Origin: Symbiodinium kawagutii
Lineage: Eukaryota > Sar > Dinophyceae > Suessiales > Symbiodiniaceae
Length of the DNA stretch: 64,000 nucleotides
Direction: 5' to 3'
Assembly (NCBI GenBank): GCA_009767595.1
Contig: VSDK01025485.1
Span: 22,960-86,959, forward strand
Part shown: piece by piece, positions 20,301 to 28,871 of the stretch
How positions within the stretch are numbered: position 1 is the first letter of the stretch
Layout of the letters: every line of letters begins with the position of its first letter
Made by a program: the position numbers and the translations under genes
The notes under the pieces: generated by a model
Seen by the model: the letters and a program-made list of their open reading frames with translations, nothing else
Told to the model about the DNA's origin: nothing
The model's database searches: none

Positions 20301-20907
20301 AAGGATGATTATCAGATGATCTTGAGCGAATGGGCAAATGATTGGAAAGAAGTCCTTCAGACACCAATGTTCCTGCTGAGTTCTGCCACTGAAAATCACC
20401 ACTCTCTTCATGCCAGTGATTTGTGAAGAGCTCAACTCCTTGGAATTTGACATGTTCCAGCAAGACATGCGAGAAACTATCATGCTCATACGATGGAATC
20501 AAATTGGAATCAATGCTCCATTCAACGATTTGTTTGGCATCTCCCGTAGCCTTTTTCACACAGGAATGAGGGTGGCCCGCAGCACGAATGCAGCAAGCTG
20601 TCATCTGATTCACTGGAATGTCCAAAATTCCCTGATACGTATTCACACCATGGTCAGTCGAAATCAGCATGTTGTTCGTCAATGCAACATTGTAGCATGA
20701 ATCAACCACCCACAAAGTGTCAACACCTGACCATTCATAGTACGACAACTCATCGCCCAGCCATCCGGAGGGAAGCATGGCACCACTCAGTTTGTGCCAG
20801 CAACGAGACCAGTTAACAGCCACGCCGCGGGAAGGCCTGAGCAATAATGGCTCATCTTGATTGGGATGTTCCTCCAACCCTTTTTTGGGATGGTGATGAT
20901 GACCCAA
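17164..20907 (-). CDS. Retrotransposon-encoded C5 cytosine-specific DNA methyltransferase
   Basis: 1247 codons from a TTG directly after a stop; the natural N-terminus is in the leader ORF upstream. C5-methyltransferase motifs appear in canonical order: I VELFAGGLAGW (272-282), IV APCPPWS (371-377) with catalytic C373, VI VENVDTF (410-416) with E411, VIII ARRRWLGV (451-458) and X VGNSIAPPHALL (612-623). Spacing between VIII and X allows a target-recognition domain. All residues expected for transfer of a methyl group from AdoMet to cytosine C5 are present, so it may be active. The remaining 600 residues are not recognised. The last about 75 codons after NERALPI are probably out of frame. Methyltransferases captured by dinoflagellate retrotransposons are published. 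The role could be self-methylation of new copies, or evasion or manipulation of host silencing (inference). Confidence 0.92.
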   Translation of the reverse strand: MGHHHHPKKGLEEHPNQDEPLLLRPSRGVAVNWSRCWHKLSGAMLPSGWLGDELSYYEWSGVDTLWVVDSCYNVALTNNMLISTDHGVNTYQGILDIPVNQMTACCIRAAGHPHSCVKKATGDAKQIVEWSIDSNLIPSYEHDSFSHVLLEHVKFQGVELFTNHWHEESGDFQWQNSAGTLVSEGLLSNHLPIRSRSSDNHPSCGGSGSDSCGNAGFGVDENARTTGNPSKRAKTQDLTPMQVKVLKFHVVKSGSNVYPKPSPGDEGCWSMVELFAGGLAGWKQAVIAMNKLGIRWESTHAVEIVDEIAANYCKTYQIEHVFDAEHAACVGPYMSIDGDSSLNTMFVGDVKDLTWIKCTPWQRKLLAAISAPCPPWSRASDRDGLHDPDGRLMIHSISCLRFLTPHVVTVENVDTFRSHKHFQCVIDMMRWAGYKLVWESVSDLRKLAPIARRRWLGVFARSDHPTHSMQSFDFIPMAHVNLESFQVGIALPREHEQNLTLNTETLAVYSDVRFATKAMRSRYFKNNGSMSSNDLLKLRIKGGRAVLATMVAQYGSQHKLSDRTLKEKGIFAELADGSFGVRFWSPCEIAIAHGLFVPLMLPINYEKGHLIVGNSIAPPHALLVMMVARRLLDETVKDNPQEVVLKAMLHRLHAGNAVVKVNFSEGRYSYMICEMEPIQLSDASDDDPEMQPVAGVEPSFNFDMQVDEASVQATLPFEVGYQIQCTFPDSVHVYVVDGSSTVEQMLSDNMRSFALDMLAVDQNGTAVPATMKLDRDMKLDFRYVDRLGLDLALRKSAWKLLPVNVKPVEEIKSIVDRSLIPNLQGYDAGGNLFVLDTPLNFPEIALFMTEVPNFDNVWTCHLPSITDVQQVKETLKRLLPVCHVSHDKIVVMPDDPAMRPMVVRCMDEMMVTLFPFLHAAKWIWKPCDDPHVGHLLPAGDSAAPASAAHHPLLRCILSGALAALRAPNGIPVRFKFEGLLLWEGTLPANLSLQILDQVIQLVFQQAGCTHMRWVQQGKLRHMDKGVLSDFEPFKGAIRLSVVSQTWGGGSKQESRKEAKTLLAKIMIHKGWPVVGLDEITSEWIDKIGLAKVSKTLQSTTPGDRKWHSLLDMAKMRDIKTTPEDPVRLKAARTIQKAMRKTKGDHVVASRFSLTPGYFVDGNERALPIRSISRNRVLRCWNGNKPFLGSINPFLWSRMNWGSSRWLDMTCQMDSRISLRLPSLQLMTESGQLSCGAVCGNLVRQKSR

Positions 20908-21020
20908 TCACCCATACTCGTATCCGCCAAAGTAGCGATCCACCACACCTTTAACAGGTTGCCAAAGCAAGAGGTGTTGAACATCTCTGTTTCGAAGGCT
21001 TGGGCTTGCGGTTTGCACAT
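20787..21020 (-). CDS. LINE leader ORF ending in a -1 slippery site
   Basis: 77 codons from a genuine ATG (MCKPQAQAFETEMF). Only residues 1 to about 47 (up to VIITIPKKG) are likely to be used. At CCA AAA AAG the frame can slip back one base into the methyltransferase ORF, which has no ATG of its own near its start. The two frames encode the same PKKG across the slip, as expected for a -1 event. The alternative is an ordinary deletion or a homopolymer error at the run of six A. Confidence 0.6.
   Translation of the reverse strand: MCKPQAQAFETEMFNTSCFGNLLKVWWIATLADTSMGDWVIITIPKKGWRNIPIKMSHYCSGLPAAWLLTGLVAGTN
20880..20886 (-). promoter_or_regulatory. Candidate -1 ribosomal frameshift heptamer A AAA AAG
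   Basis: In the zero frame of the leader ORF the codons are CCA AAA AAG, giving the classic X XXY YYZ pattern. A -1 slip lands exactly in the methyltransferase frame. I could not establish a downstream stem or pseudoknot by eye. Confidence 0.45.
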
Positions 21021-21038
21021 GTAACCCGTGATGGCGGT

Positions 21039-21125
21039 CAGGGGTCCCCCAAATCATACAAGAGTTCGATCACTTTGAGTAATACAACATCCATTTTCGG
21101 GGTCCCCCATTTTAAGAAACCACCA
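21039..21125 (-). mobile_element. M1 element truncated at the LINE 5' end
   Basis: Right terminus CCATTTTAAGAAACCACCA followed by TA is intact. The other arm stops at CAGGGGTCCCCCAAATCAT, about 15 bases short of the expected TGGTGGTTTCTCAAAAT. The missing end faces the LINE. Confidence 0.7.
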
Positions 21126-21253
21126 TATTGTGCATATCTATATAGATGTAAAGATCGTTATATGATGTCATACCTATGCATAAACACAATTAAAAACACC
21201 CACACAATGCAGGAATCCTTTCACATGCATCTTTCTATCATATACCTTTTGAC

Positions 21254-21673
21254 TTGGGATGTGTTGCACACACCACCAACGACTTAGTGGTTCTTCCTAC
21301 CGCTGAACTGTGTGACACAACCGTGGTGGGTCCCAACTTGGACACCGAATCTGATCACAAGCTGCGATGGGACGCCGATCGCAACAAAAGAAACATGACA
21401 CAGCACGATTTCGTTGGGGAGAACTGTTTGCTGCTTGACGTGGTTGGATGCAAGGGTCTTTTGGTCCAACCACTGATGGTAGCATCCACTGGAGTGGATG
21501 TGGTGACACCGTGGCAAATTATCCCCCATTTCGAGTTTTCTAAGTGCTGCCCAGCAGTCAGATACATATCCAACAGATCAACAGCAAGCGGCAACCATTC
21601 TCAATGGTTGATCACTCGTTTGGATTTGACAGGTATCAACAATGGTTCCAAATGTGTGTTCTCGGTTCATTGA
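21254..21673 (+). CDS. Unrecognised open frame, 139 codons
   Basis: A relatively GC-rich stretch open in one + and two - frames. The + frame has balanced composition (VVLPTAELCDTTVVGPNLDT, GENCLLLDVVGCKGLLVQPL) and could hold an exon starting after GACTTAG at about 21289. It could also be the 5' flank of the LINE. No domain seen. Confidence 0.3.
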   Translation: MGCVAHTTNDLVVLPTAELCDTTVVGPNLDTESDHKLRWDADRNKRNMTQHDFVGENCLLLDVVGCKGLLVQPLMVASTGVDVVTPWQIIPHFEFSKCCPAVRYISNRSTASGNHSQWLITRLDLTGINNGSKCVFSVH

Positions 21674-22000
21674 GCAAACTAGAATCTATGATCTTCAATG
21701 CTTTCCAAGCTCAATTCATCATTCTTGGCCAACTTTTGATCTATCATTAGGAATTCCACTTGGTTTGAAGCATTTTTTTCAGTTGTTACTCGGGATGGAT
21801 GATAGGAAGCATATTTTTCGGGATGGCGCAACGAAGCACCCACCAGAACTTGCGCCTCCTATGATCCAAGTACTAGAAGACTCCGACGACCATGCAGGAT
21901 GATCATGTTGATGCATAGACCCTTGAGCCCGTGATAAATATGGTTCGGGAGATCAACCCGATGACCGTGGCTAGTTTATGCATATTGTTATCATATGATA

Positions 22001-22113
22001 TGGCAGTGGGTCAAAACCCCGTACCCCTGGTTCCCCATCATGAACCATTGTTTTCCTTTATTATTGTTGGTAAATCCTCCATTAGTTGGTTGGTTAATAT
22101 TGACCCACAGCCA
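22001..22113 (-). mobile_element. M2 inverted-repeat element
   Basis: 113 bp with TA on both sides. Read on + it begins TGGCAGTGGGTCAAAACCCC and ends TTGACCCACAGCCA. It is immediately followed by TATGGCAGTGGGTCAG, which looks like the first 13 bases of another M2 end. The AG of that remnant is the putative acceptor of the next exon. Confidence 0.85.
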
Positions 22114-22129
22114 TATGGCAGTGGGTCAG

Positions 22130-22266
22130 CCTGAAAGTTTATGATGACTCCCTTGATCCTGTTGAATCAGCTGTTTCTGCTGTGACGCCCAGGCTCGAAG
22201 AATATCTTCGTAGTGGGATGTATCAAGGCCCCGAAAAATGGGCTACGTGCAGGCTGCGTAGAAGGG
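22130..22266 (+). CDS. Exon candidate, 45 codons, unknown protein
   Basis: It starts after GGGTCAG and ends at GTATAA. Entry phase one base, exit phase one base, 45 clean codons. The peptide begins LKVYDDSLDPVESAVSAVTP and continues RLEEYLRSGMYQGPEKW. The exit phase joins exactly to 22417. The acceptor lies in what looks like a remnant MITE end, so the intron's 3' end may be transposon-derived. The family is not recognised. Confidence 0.55.
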
Positions 22267-22416
22267 GTATAAGCCAGGCATCACCAGGTCATGATTGTTA
22301 ACCATGGTTAGACATGGTGAATAATGGCCAATAAGCCGTGCAACACAAAGTACGGATTGATCAGTGATACAACACACACACACACACCATGAAACCCATC
22401 AAATCAGCAAAAGCAG

Positions 22417-22521
22417 ACTGGAAGAACGGTTTCGTGAGCCAAAATACCAGTGGAACCATAGTCATTGGCAAAAATCTTCACCGTCACTTGTGGCCTGGGG
22501 GCTTTTTCCGGAGAAGCGAAC
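22417..22521 (+). CDS. Exon candidate, 35 codons, unknown protein
   Basis: It lies between AAAAGCAG and a good GTATGT donor. With the two-base entry phase demanded by the previous exon it reads WKNGFVSQNTSGTIVIGKNL then HRHLWPGGFFRRSE with no stop. A second frame is also open. The exit phase of one base fits the next candidate at 22692. Confidence 0.55.
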
Positions 22522-22617
22522 GTATGTGAATTATGGTGAATAGCGGTCAATGATGGTGAATTGCAGGGCTCAAGAACCAGCAATGACACTCAGTGAGAAT
22601 CATCAACAATGATATGG

Positions 22618-22676
22618 GAAGATCCATGGTAGTGCCGGAAGATCCATGGTAGTGCCGGAAGATCCATGGTAGTGCC
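22618..22676 (+). repeat. Three tandem copies of a 20-bp unit
   Basis: GAAGATCCATGGTAGTGCCG is repeated three times with no mismatch except the truncated last base. It lies in the short intron between two exon candidates. Confidence 0.95.
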
Positions 22677-22691
22677 ATCCAATCCGGACAG

Positions 22692-22804
22692 ATTTGCAAG
22701 CGGAGGTCCAGTATCCAGGTCTTACTTCAACCGACTTCAACCTGTCGATCAGTGAAAATCGACCAGTGATTCTTTTTGCATGCTCCAATGCCGAGTATGA
22801 TCCT
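22692..22804 (+). CDS. Exon candidate, 37 codons, unknown protein
   Basis: It starts after ATCCGGACAG. The two-base entry phase agrees with the previous exon. The peptide runs LQAEVQYPGLTSTDFNLSIS then ENRPVILFACSNAEYDP. A GTTACT donor ends it in phase 0; a GC donor a few bases later is also possible. The hydrophobic-strand pattern looks like a real globular domain, but I do not recognise it. Confidence 0.55.
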
Positions 22805-23321
22805 GTTACTTGCAGTTGATTACACCCTGATCATCCCTGATCAATCATGGCAACATGACCAAGAATCAATAGTCCACTAGTATTTGCCTACGAGTGAGTC
22901 GGCAATTGGATCCAAGTATCCCTGTTACATCTCCATGGCTGTTTGTCACCCCTCGTGTTCTTTGCACCTTCCTGATCTTCATCGCGCTATTTTGAAGTTG
23001 TTTGGTTAACCCTATAAGAAAGTGATAAGTGGGATCAGCCTAGGTCAAGTTCGCCTTTTTTCTCAGAAATGAACTAACAGTTTCTATGCAACAGCCAATG
23101 CCAGCTAAGCCAGTACTCTAGCCATTCGTCTTGACCAGCATCATTCACCAATATCAAGCACTATGATCCATTATCAAGCACTAGCATCCATTATCAAGCA
23201 TTATCAAGCATTATCATCCATTATCATCCATTATCAACCATCATCAAGCACCATTATCCACTATGAACCACCATCAACCACTATGAACCAGCCCAGCCAT
23301 GAACATCCCGCGCCTCGGGAG
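22805..23321. other. Intron-like stretch with TATCAAGCA repeats
   Basis: 23150-23290 is a tandem of CATTATCAAGCA/CATTATCATCC variants. Nothing else is supported. Confidence 0.6.
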
Positions 23322-23367
23322 GCGTCTACGACGGTGACACCTTTCTGGAACCGATCTATGCCTTTGT
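23322..23367 (+). CDS. Exon candidate, short
   Basis: After CTCGGGAG the frame reads VYDGDTFLEPIYAF with a two-base entry. The donor could be GTGCCT at 23366 or GC at 23368. With the GC donor the exit phase of two bases fits the next candidate. GC donors are documented in dinoflagellates. The exact 3' end is unsettled. Confidence 0.4.
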
Positions 23368-23902
23368 GCCTTGAACGCTGGTCATGAGATGCCCCGCGAA
23401 GCAACGGCAACTTTCGTCATTGCACACCGTGAACGGGTCGTGAGATGGGGGTGATCCTCTTTTTTTGACCCAAGTGATCCCAAACTTATGCCAAAGTGAT
23501 CCCGTTGCCAATGAGAGGTTACTGACTGACAGCCATTTCCATCACCCACTGCAACTTCCATCATATTATTGCCTTGTTGATCGCCTTCCCAGTTTTCCGT
23601 TTCTTTTGGAACATATGCGGCCTTACCACGTAGGATCAACCAGCATCATTTGGTTGGTCGTTTCAACATCATTTGGTTGGTGGTTTCACACTTGGAAGCT
23701 GCCAGTTCTACCTTATGACATGAACCAACTTCACTTGCACATATCGAGACCACCAAGAGGTTCTTTCCCATGAAGTGCTCCTCAATTAATAACTTGCTAT
23801 CATCGGTAGGCCATCAATGGACCAAGCAATACTAGGCAACTACGAACCAGTGATGCTTCATCCATGAACCATCAATTTCAACTCAGAGTTTACAGGTTAC
23901 AG

Positions 23903-23947
23903 CAGGAAGTATGTGGGTATCGGAACTGCGACCTGCCACAAGCGAAG
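23903..23947 (+). CDS. Exon candidate, 45 bases
   Basis: Between GGTTACAG and a consensus GTGAGT donor. All three frames are open. The frame that fits both neighbours (one-base entry, two-base exit) reads RKYVGIGTATCHKR. Confidence 0.45.
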
Positions 23948-24376
23948 GTGAGTCCTTCTGGGTTTCTTATTACAGTGGGGATCAATGGGGCTTGATACAA
24001 ATGATGGTGAACCTTGATCATATGAATGGTTGAAGATGTTGTACTGATGGTTGTAGTGATTGACGTTGCTTGTCTAGTGTTTCTTAATGGTTGTAATAGT
24101 GGTTGAGATTGGTTTCTTGCCAATGGTGCAATGATGTATTTCATGGCCAGATTTCATAATCATACTTAGATAGGTTTAAATTATCAATATATGATCTGAT
24201 ATGTATGATATTGCTGCTTATTTCTATGATATGATAGATATGTATTTCCAGATTGACATAATCATCCACATGTATTATCTTCTTTACATATTGATATTAC
24301 TACTACTTACACATATCATACAAGCACATGCACGCATTGTGCTACGACAAAAGAGGTGGTTCGGTTGTTTAAATAG

Positions 24377-24454
24377 GCACCACTGGCGATGCACCGAGGA
24401 TATGAACCTACAGATTGCGGGCCTTGAAGACTTGAAAGACCTCCCAGCTCCTTG
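24377..24454 (+). CDS. Exon candidate, 25 codons
   Basis: It starts after TTTAAATAG and ends at GTGCTG. One-base entry and two-base exit. The peptide is HHWRCTEDMNLQIAGLEDLK then DLPAP. Its phases agree with candidates on both sides (23903 and 26629). A GTT microsatellite follows directly. Confidence 0.5.
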
Positions 24455-24483
24455 GTGCTGCTGAAAGTTTTCGTTGTTCTTGT

Positions 24484-24558
24484 TATTGGTTGTTGTTGTT
24501 GTTGCTGTTGTTGTTGTTGTTGTTCTGCTGTTGTTGTTGTTGTTGTTGCTGCTGTTAA

Positions 24559-24589
<31 letters not shown>

Positions 24590-24692
24590 CGTTGTGATTG
24601 GTTGGTTGGATGGTTGCTGGGTGGGTGGGTGGGTGGGTTGGTGGGTTGGTGGGTTGGTAGGTTGGTGGGTGTGGTTGGTTGTCGCTGCTCTA
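24484..24692 (+). repeat. (GTT)n and (GGGT)n/(GGTT)n microsatellite
   Basis: 24484-24590 is interrupted GTT/GCT trinucleotide repeat and 24596-24690 is GGTTGGTGGGT repeat. The open frames across it (poly-Val or poly-Leu/Cys) are artefacts of the repeat. Confidence 0.95.
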
Positions 24693-26336
24693 GTTCTTAG
24701 GGGGTATTAGCGGTGGCGTTCAATCTTGGTCATGTCCTGTGATCATGTATTGTAATCAAACAACTTATTTGTGACTTGGGCTTCTAGTCACCACATTGGG
24801 ACCTACAAGTTATCGGTGCTACGCCAGTCTGTCTTTGTCCATTATCTTGCACCCTGTGATAAAGCATGCCGTCTTTGATCAGCATCACTCAACTCTGAAC
24901 CAACAGGTGCAACTTGTCGTTGTTGTATCGTCGTTGCTGTTCCATCGTTGTTTGTCCTGACAAGTTGCACCCACGGACATGCTGAAGACCTTTGCAGAAG
25001 CCTCGACAAACAGATCATGACAATTCAGTATCTGTGATTTCCACTGTGGGCATGATAATGAATTGTCATTATTTGCAGGTAAACACTCAATTGATTGCAG
25101 GTAAATTTCCATTATTTGTTCTCATTATTTGCAGGTAAACACTCAAGCACTGAATCCACTCCATGACACTACTGTAGCAGCACATCTTTTCACCCTGAGC
25201 CAGCTGCTACACCAGCCTACCACTGTTGGCTTGCCCCAACCGTTGGTATTGATTAATTAACCATTGATTAACCATCAGTTCAGTTTATTTAGCTTCAAGT
25301 AACGAGCTATCAGCCATCCTAAACCTATGTGCGCCATAACTAATCGTCAATTCACCATCTTCAAGCGCCTTTCGACAGTTATTGACCATATCTGACCACG
25401 AATTAGCCCTCATCTAGCCACCGACTGTCAACTGATTCATGATGTGATTTATTGACAAGCTCTAACCAGCATAATGCTGGGTTGGTGGTTTCAAGAGGAT
25501 GATTATTTTCAACCATGCAAATCGGGATGATGGCTTCTAATTTGCCTGCGCTCATAGCTTTTCGATGGGAAACGCTGCCAAGCACCAACCAGTCAGTCAT
25601 CAAGCAGTTCTTGATAGCCATCAGAACCAAATCAAACATCGTAGCTAGTCATGATTACAGACGATCACCAGCCATCAGGCACAAATCATCAGTCATCATG
25701 AAAAGCTGGTGATACAATGATGATTGACAATCATGGACTGGTACTGAATGATTATTGACATGATTGTTATGAGGTATTGACCACCATTGGTAACCATTAG
25801 TTGATCATCATTGACCAGCTAACTAACCGGATTGTTAAGCATCACCGACATTTCCTCAGTTATTGATGGACCCCAGAACTTCTTTAACCACCACAAGATG
25901 GTATGGTCTCTGCCCTTCATAACCTGTTATTGAGGATTGACAACAATTCCTAATTAATGGATTTACGTAGCCCTTAAAATAACCTCGTTTACCGGTTAAG
26001 CATCATATATTATATAATGGTTTTGAATTAGACAGCCTTTTACCTTCGATCAATAATTCTTAACGCAATAACAATTGATTTGCCAACCATAAAGGTTCTT
26101 GACTCAATTATGAACTGAACAATCATTTGATCACTAACTCAGTAACACTTGTTTGTTCACTCACCTTGATGGTAATGAGTCAATATTATAACACATATGT
26201 AACTCAATTTTAGATAACTAATATTACGGCAAGACTCCATGGTTTGCCCGGATGCACAAGACCTGCCCAGAAGTTAGTCTTGTCAACTGTTCAAATCCCT
26301 GCGCAGGCCCGTTGTTTTGAAACTCTGAGAATCAAG
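24693..26336. other. Gene-free stretch
   Basis: Ordinary AT-rich intron or intergenic sequence. TTATTTGCAGGTAAACACTCAA occurs twice (25069 and 25126), a short local duplication. A GGTTGGTGGTTTCAA motif at 25480 resembles an M3 end without its partner. No exon is supportable. Confidence 0.5.
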
Positions 26337-26446
26337 AAGCCCTAAGCCTTAAACCCTAAACTGCAAAAATCCTGAACCCTAAACCCTAAAACCCTAAATC
26401 CTAAAAAACCTAAACCCTAAAACCCTAAAACCCTAAACCCTAAATC
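26337..26446 (-). repeat. Interstitial telomere-type repeat (CCCTAAA/TTTAGGG)
   Basis: About 110 bp of degenerate CCCTAAA units on the + strand (for example AACCCTAAAACCCTAAACCC). TTTAGGG is the telomere repeat of plants and of dinoflagellates. The units vary between CCCTAAA, CCCTAAAA and CCTAAAAA, so the block is old or was copied imperfectly, for instance during telomerase-assisted break repair. Confidence 0.9.
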
Positions 26447-26628
26447 ACTGCGTATAGCCAGTGTTTCTCACTGATTCTTCGAGCAAATGTTCAATTGATA
26501 GGAACACCCGTGGTGCCCTCCGGGCAAACCACGGCGTCTGTGCGTAATATTAGCACAAACCTTAATTGTGTTGTCAATAACCTGAAGTCGACATGAGATA
26601 TTGACCGTGAATTATGAGCCATCTCCAG

Positions 26629-26716
26629 CTTCTCCAAGGCCAATGTCTTGCCGGCTTGGGGCAGTTCCGTGTTCTCTGATGCTGCCACTGTGACAATGCG
26701 GCTTGGTGACGATTCG
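26629..26716 (+). CDS. Exon candidate, 29 codons
   Basis: Between CATCTCCAG and GTGGTT. The one-base entry fits the two-base exit of 24377-24454. The peptide FSKANVLPAWGSSVFSDAAT then VTMRLGDDS is clean. It exits in phase 0. The reverse strand is also open, but lacks matching splice sites. No domain recognised. Confidence 0.5.
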
Positions 26717-28454
26717 GTGGTTGATTGGTTCAGGTTGGTTGAGGTTGGTCATGGTTGGTCAATAGTTGGTCAATGGGCCTTAATAAGCAACAATAATGGG
26801 GATAGAACAACTACAACTGGTTGGTCTATTGTAGTTGATGTTGGCCAAGGTTTGTTAAGATTGGTTGATTCGTTGGCGATCGGCTAATGATTCTTCTCGT
26901 TAGCAAGCCCCAACCAATGGTTGAGTCGAATCCTTCAAGGAACACTGGCTGGAGGTTCTAAACATTGTTATTTTCCTTAGTAGTTATCAACAAATGGTTA
27001 GTTGACAAGCATATCTTTCATGACGGGGTGGTTCAACCACCAACCAGAACAACGATGGGAAACAGGAAGTACGAGGCTTTCTTCGAAGAGTTGGTCATTG
27101 TGCTGAGCCTAACTAACATGATCTAATTGGACTAAACCCATGAACCAACCACTTGTTTGGCGACATTAGCTCAGCTGTGTGTTGTGAAAAGGGGTTATGT
27201 AGAATTTATAGTTGAAGTGTAGGGATTATAGTTATAGTTGTTACTTTAGTGGTTATTTGATAGATTTACAGTAGAGGAGATTAAACTCCTACAGAGCAGG
27301 GATACTTCGCCGAAATGCTGCTCCTTGAATGGACCATGAGTGGGGTGCTGAACTTTCCCTGGCTATGATTGTTGGGAGCCTGTCCCACTGACAAGATGAC
27401 AAGCTTACTAACCATGAACAATATGTAGGCAGTTTTGAACCATGATATTTGGTTGTTAGTCTATCCACCAACCAACTCATTAACTATCCCTAGTGATGAT
27501 ATAATAAGTTGTAAAGCATCATACTTGATGAACTATGATGCTGGTCATACTTGAAGAACAACAGGTGTGTGAACTTCGCTCAACTTTGAGCCATCAGTTG
27601 TCAAGTGTCAGCTATGTACTGCAAGTATTGGGGGGCTACCATTGCTCATTCTCATCTACATGTCCTATCAGCATTTAGTGATTTCGCGTATGAAAATTGT
27701 TTGCGAATGTGTGTTGATCCAAAAAAGGTGTACCCCAAAACTGTTGGTTTCCCTATTAAGAATGGCTTTGAAGGTGGATGGTTAGTAGGGACCACTATGG
27801 CTATGGACAACACCATGTGATTATACATGTGCAGTTTTACCAGGCGGACTCCAAAGTTCGTTTATTCCCAGCTGACGCTCCGCAAAGAGTGCAAGTTGAG
27901 CGACAGGGGTAGTTCTCCTAGGTTGCTTGGCGACAGGGTCAATATGCAGACCTTGATTGATTGAATGTGATTTCAGCAACCTCCCCGGCATTGATTGTAT
28001 TTACCTCCCAGGACAACAACCTCCTTGGTAGAAATCAGGTTGGTAATGATCCCAGGTAATCAAACCAAGCTCTCCAGTGCAGTAGAGCACCCAGTTGATG
28101 AGCTCATCCTTGGCTGATCGTCACATGTTACCATGCTCATTCACCAGCTACAGCTGCCACTGGCACCGGCATCAGCATCGACCAGGCAGTTTTAACCACC
28201 AAAGTCTTCGGCACCAGTTATATTCCATGAAGGTTTAGCCATGAATCACTATGACTCCAATGATTTGACCACCATAAAGGGTTCTAACAGCAGTTCTCAT
28301 AGTTCTCATAGTTCTCATGACTCCCATAATTTGACCACCCGAAACATTGGGTTCTCAAGGCTTCCCATAGTTCCCAACAGCACCCGGCGCCCATCCCAAG
28401 GCTTGGAGGTCCTGGGAGCGCAGTGGGTTGGCACTCGCATGGCGCGTCGCTGCA
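26717..28454. other. Gene-free stretch with an M3 fragment
   Basis: 26700-26880 is GGTTGGTTGAGG filler. At about 26955-27045 the right half of an M3 element is present (ending GGTTCAACCACCAACCAG) without a matching left end. 28240-28340 has three copies of AGTTCTCAT and two similar TTTGACCACC segments. Nothing else. Confidence 0.5.
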
Positions 28455-28510
28455 GCTGGTGCTTCATGGGAGGAGCCAAGGGGGAAGACTACCAGCAAGA
28501 TCCAGCAGTT
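28455..28510 (+). CDS. Exon candidate, short
   Basis: GC-rich patch after GTCGCTGCAG ending at GTAGCT. One reading is WCFMGGAKGEDYQQDPAV; two other frames are open as well, so phase is undecided. The surrounding 28360-28450 is also GC-rich and may be part of it. Confidence 0.35.
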
Positions 28511-28600
28511 GGTAGCTGGAAGCTGTTCCGTTTCCACTTATCCATCTTTGTCGTTTGCCGTTGAGTTTGTACTTTTTTTTCTCGAATGGTTGTATGGAAG

Positions 28601-28679
28601 TACCGAATGGACCAGAATATGTTTTGTTCAAAGACAAAGCAATAATAATGATATTGAACATATTCTGGTCCATTCGGTA
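28601..28679. repeat. Perfect 23-bp-arm inverted repeat (hairpin)
   Basis: Arms TACCGAATGGACCAGAATAT(GTT) at 28601-28623 and its exact complement at 28657-28679, separated by 33 bases. AATAATAATGATA follows each side. Could be a foldback element or a very young palindromic insertion. Confidence 0.95.
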
Positions 28680-28840
28680 ATAATAATGATAATAATTAAT
28701 AATCCCCAATAATGATAATAATGGGCCCAGGCATGAAAAGGGCACTGGTAAAGTGGCCGCAGCAACAGAACGAAGCTCAGGCTGAGCAGAGTGCTGCAGA
28801 GCATTGTGCAGTCTATCTTTTGGAGACTGGGTCGTTCTAT

Positions 28841-28871
<31 letters not shown>

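Larger units (their letters stand above)
10580..21035 (-). mobile_element. LINE-type retrotransposon carrying a DNA methyltransferase
   Basis: A - strand array of five ORFs spanning about 10.4 kb: leader ORF, methyltransferase ORF, ORF1-like protein, APE endonuclease plus RT, then RT thumb, CCHC finger and RNase H. No LTRs flank it. The ORFs overlap or abut (13 bp between the ORF1-like stop and the next ORF), as expected for one transcript. Neighbouring ORFs are joined by frame changes: -1 at a slippery heptamer, -1 near 17420 and +1 near 13110. The last two may be mutations or assembly errors. A 75-N gap lies at 16536. Outer limits are approximate: the 5' side abuts a truncated M1 element and the 3' side has no visible tail. 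APE-type LINEs with RNase H are known; one preceded by a C5 methyltransferase is unusual. Confidence 0.9.

Noticed and set aside
20893-20907. Run of four His codons (MGHHHH) at the start of the methyltransferase ORF
   Set aside because: It comes from ATC ATC ACC ATC read out of frame; the start is a TTG just after a stop, so it is not a tag or a real N-terminus.
24452-24710. Open frames encoding poly-Val, poly-Leu or poly-Cys
   Set aside because: Pure products of (GTT)n and (GGTT)n microsatellites.
27700-27800. Possible M1 copy around GGTGTACCCCAAAACTGTTGG
   Set aside because: Neither terminal repeat is recognisable and the flanks do not match.
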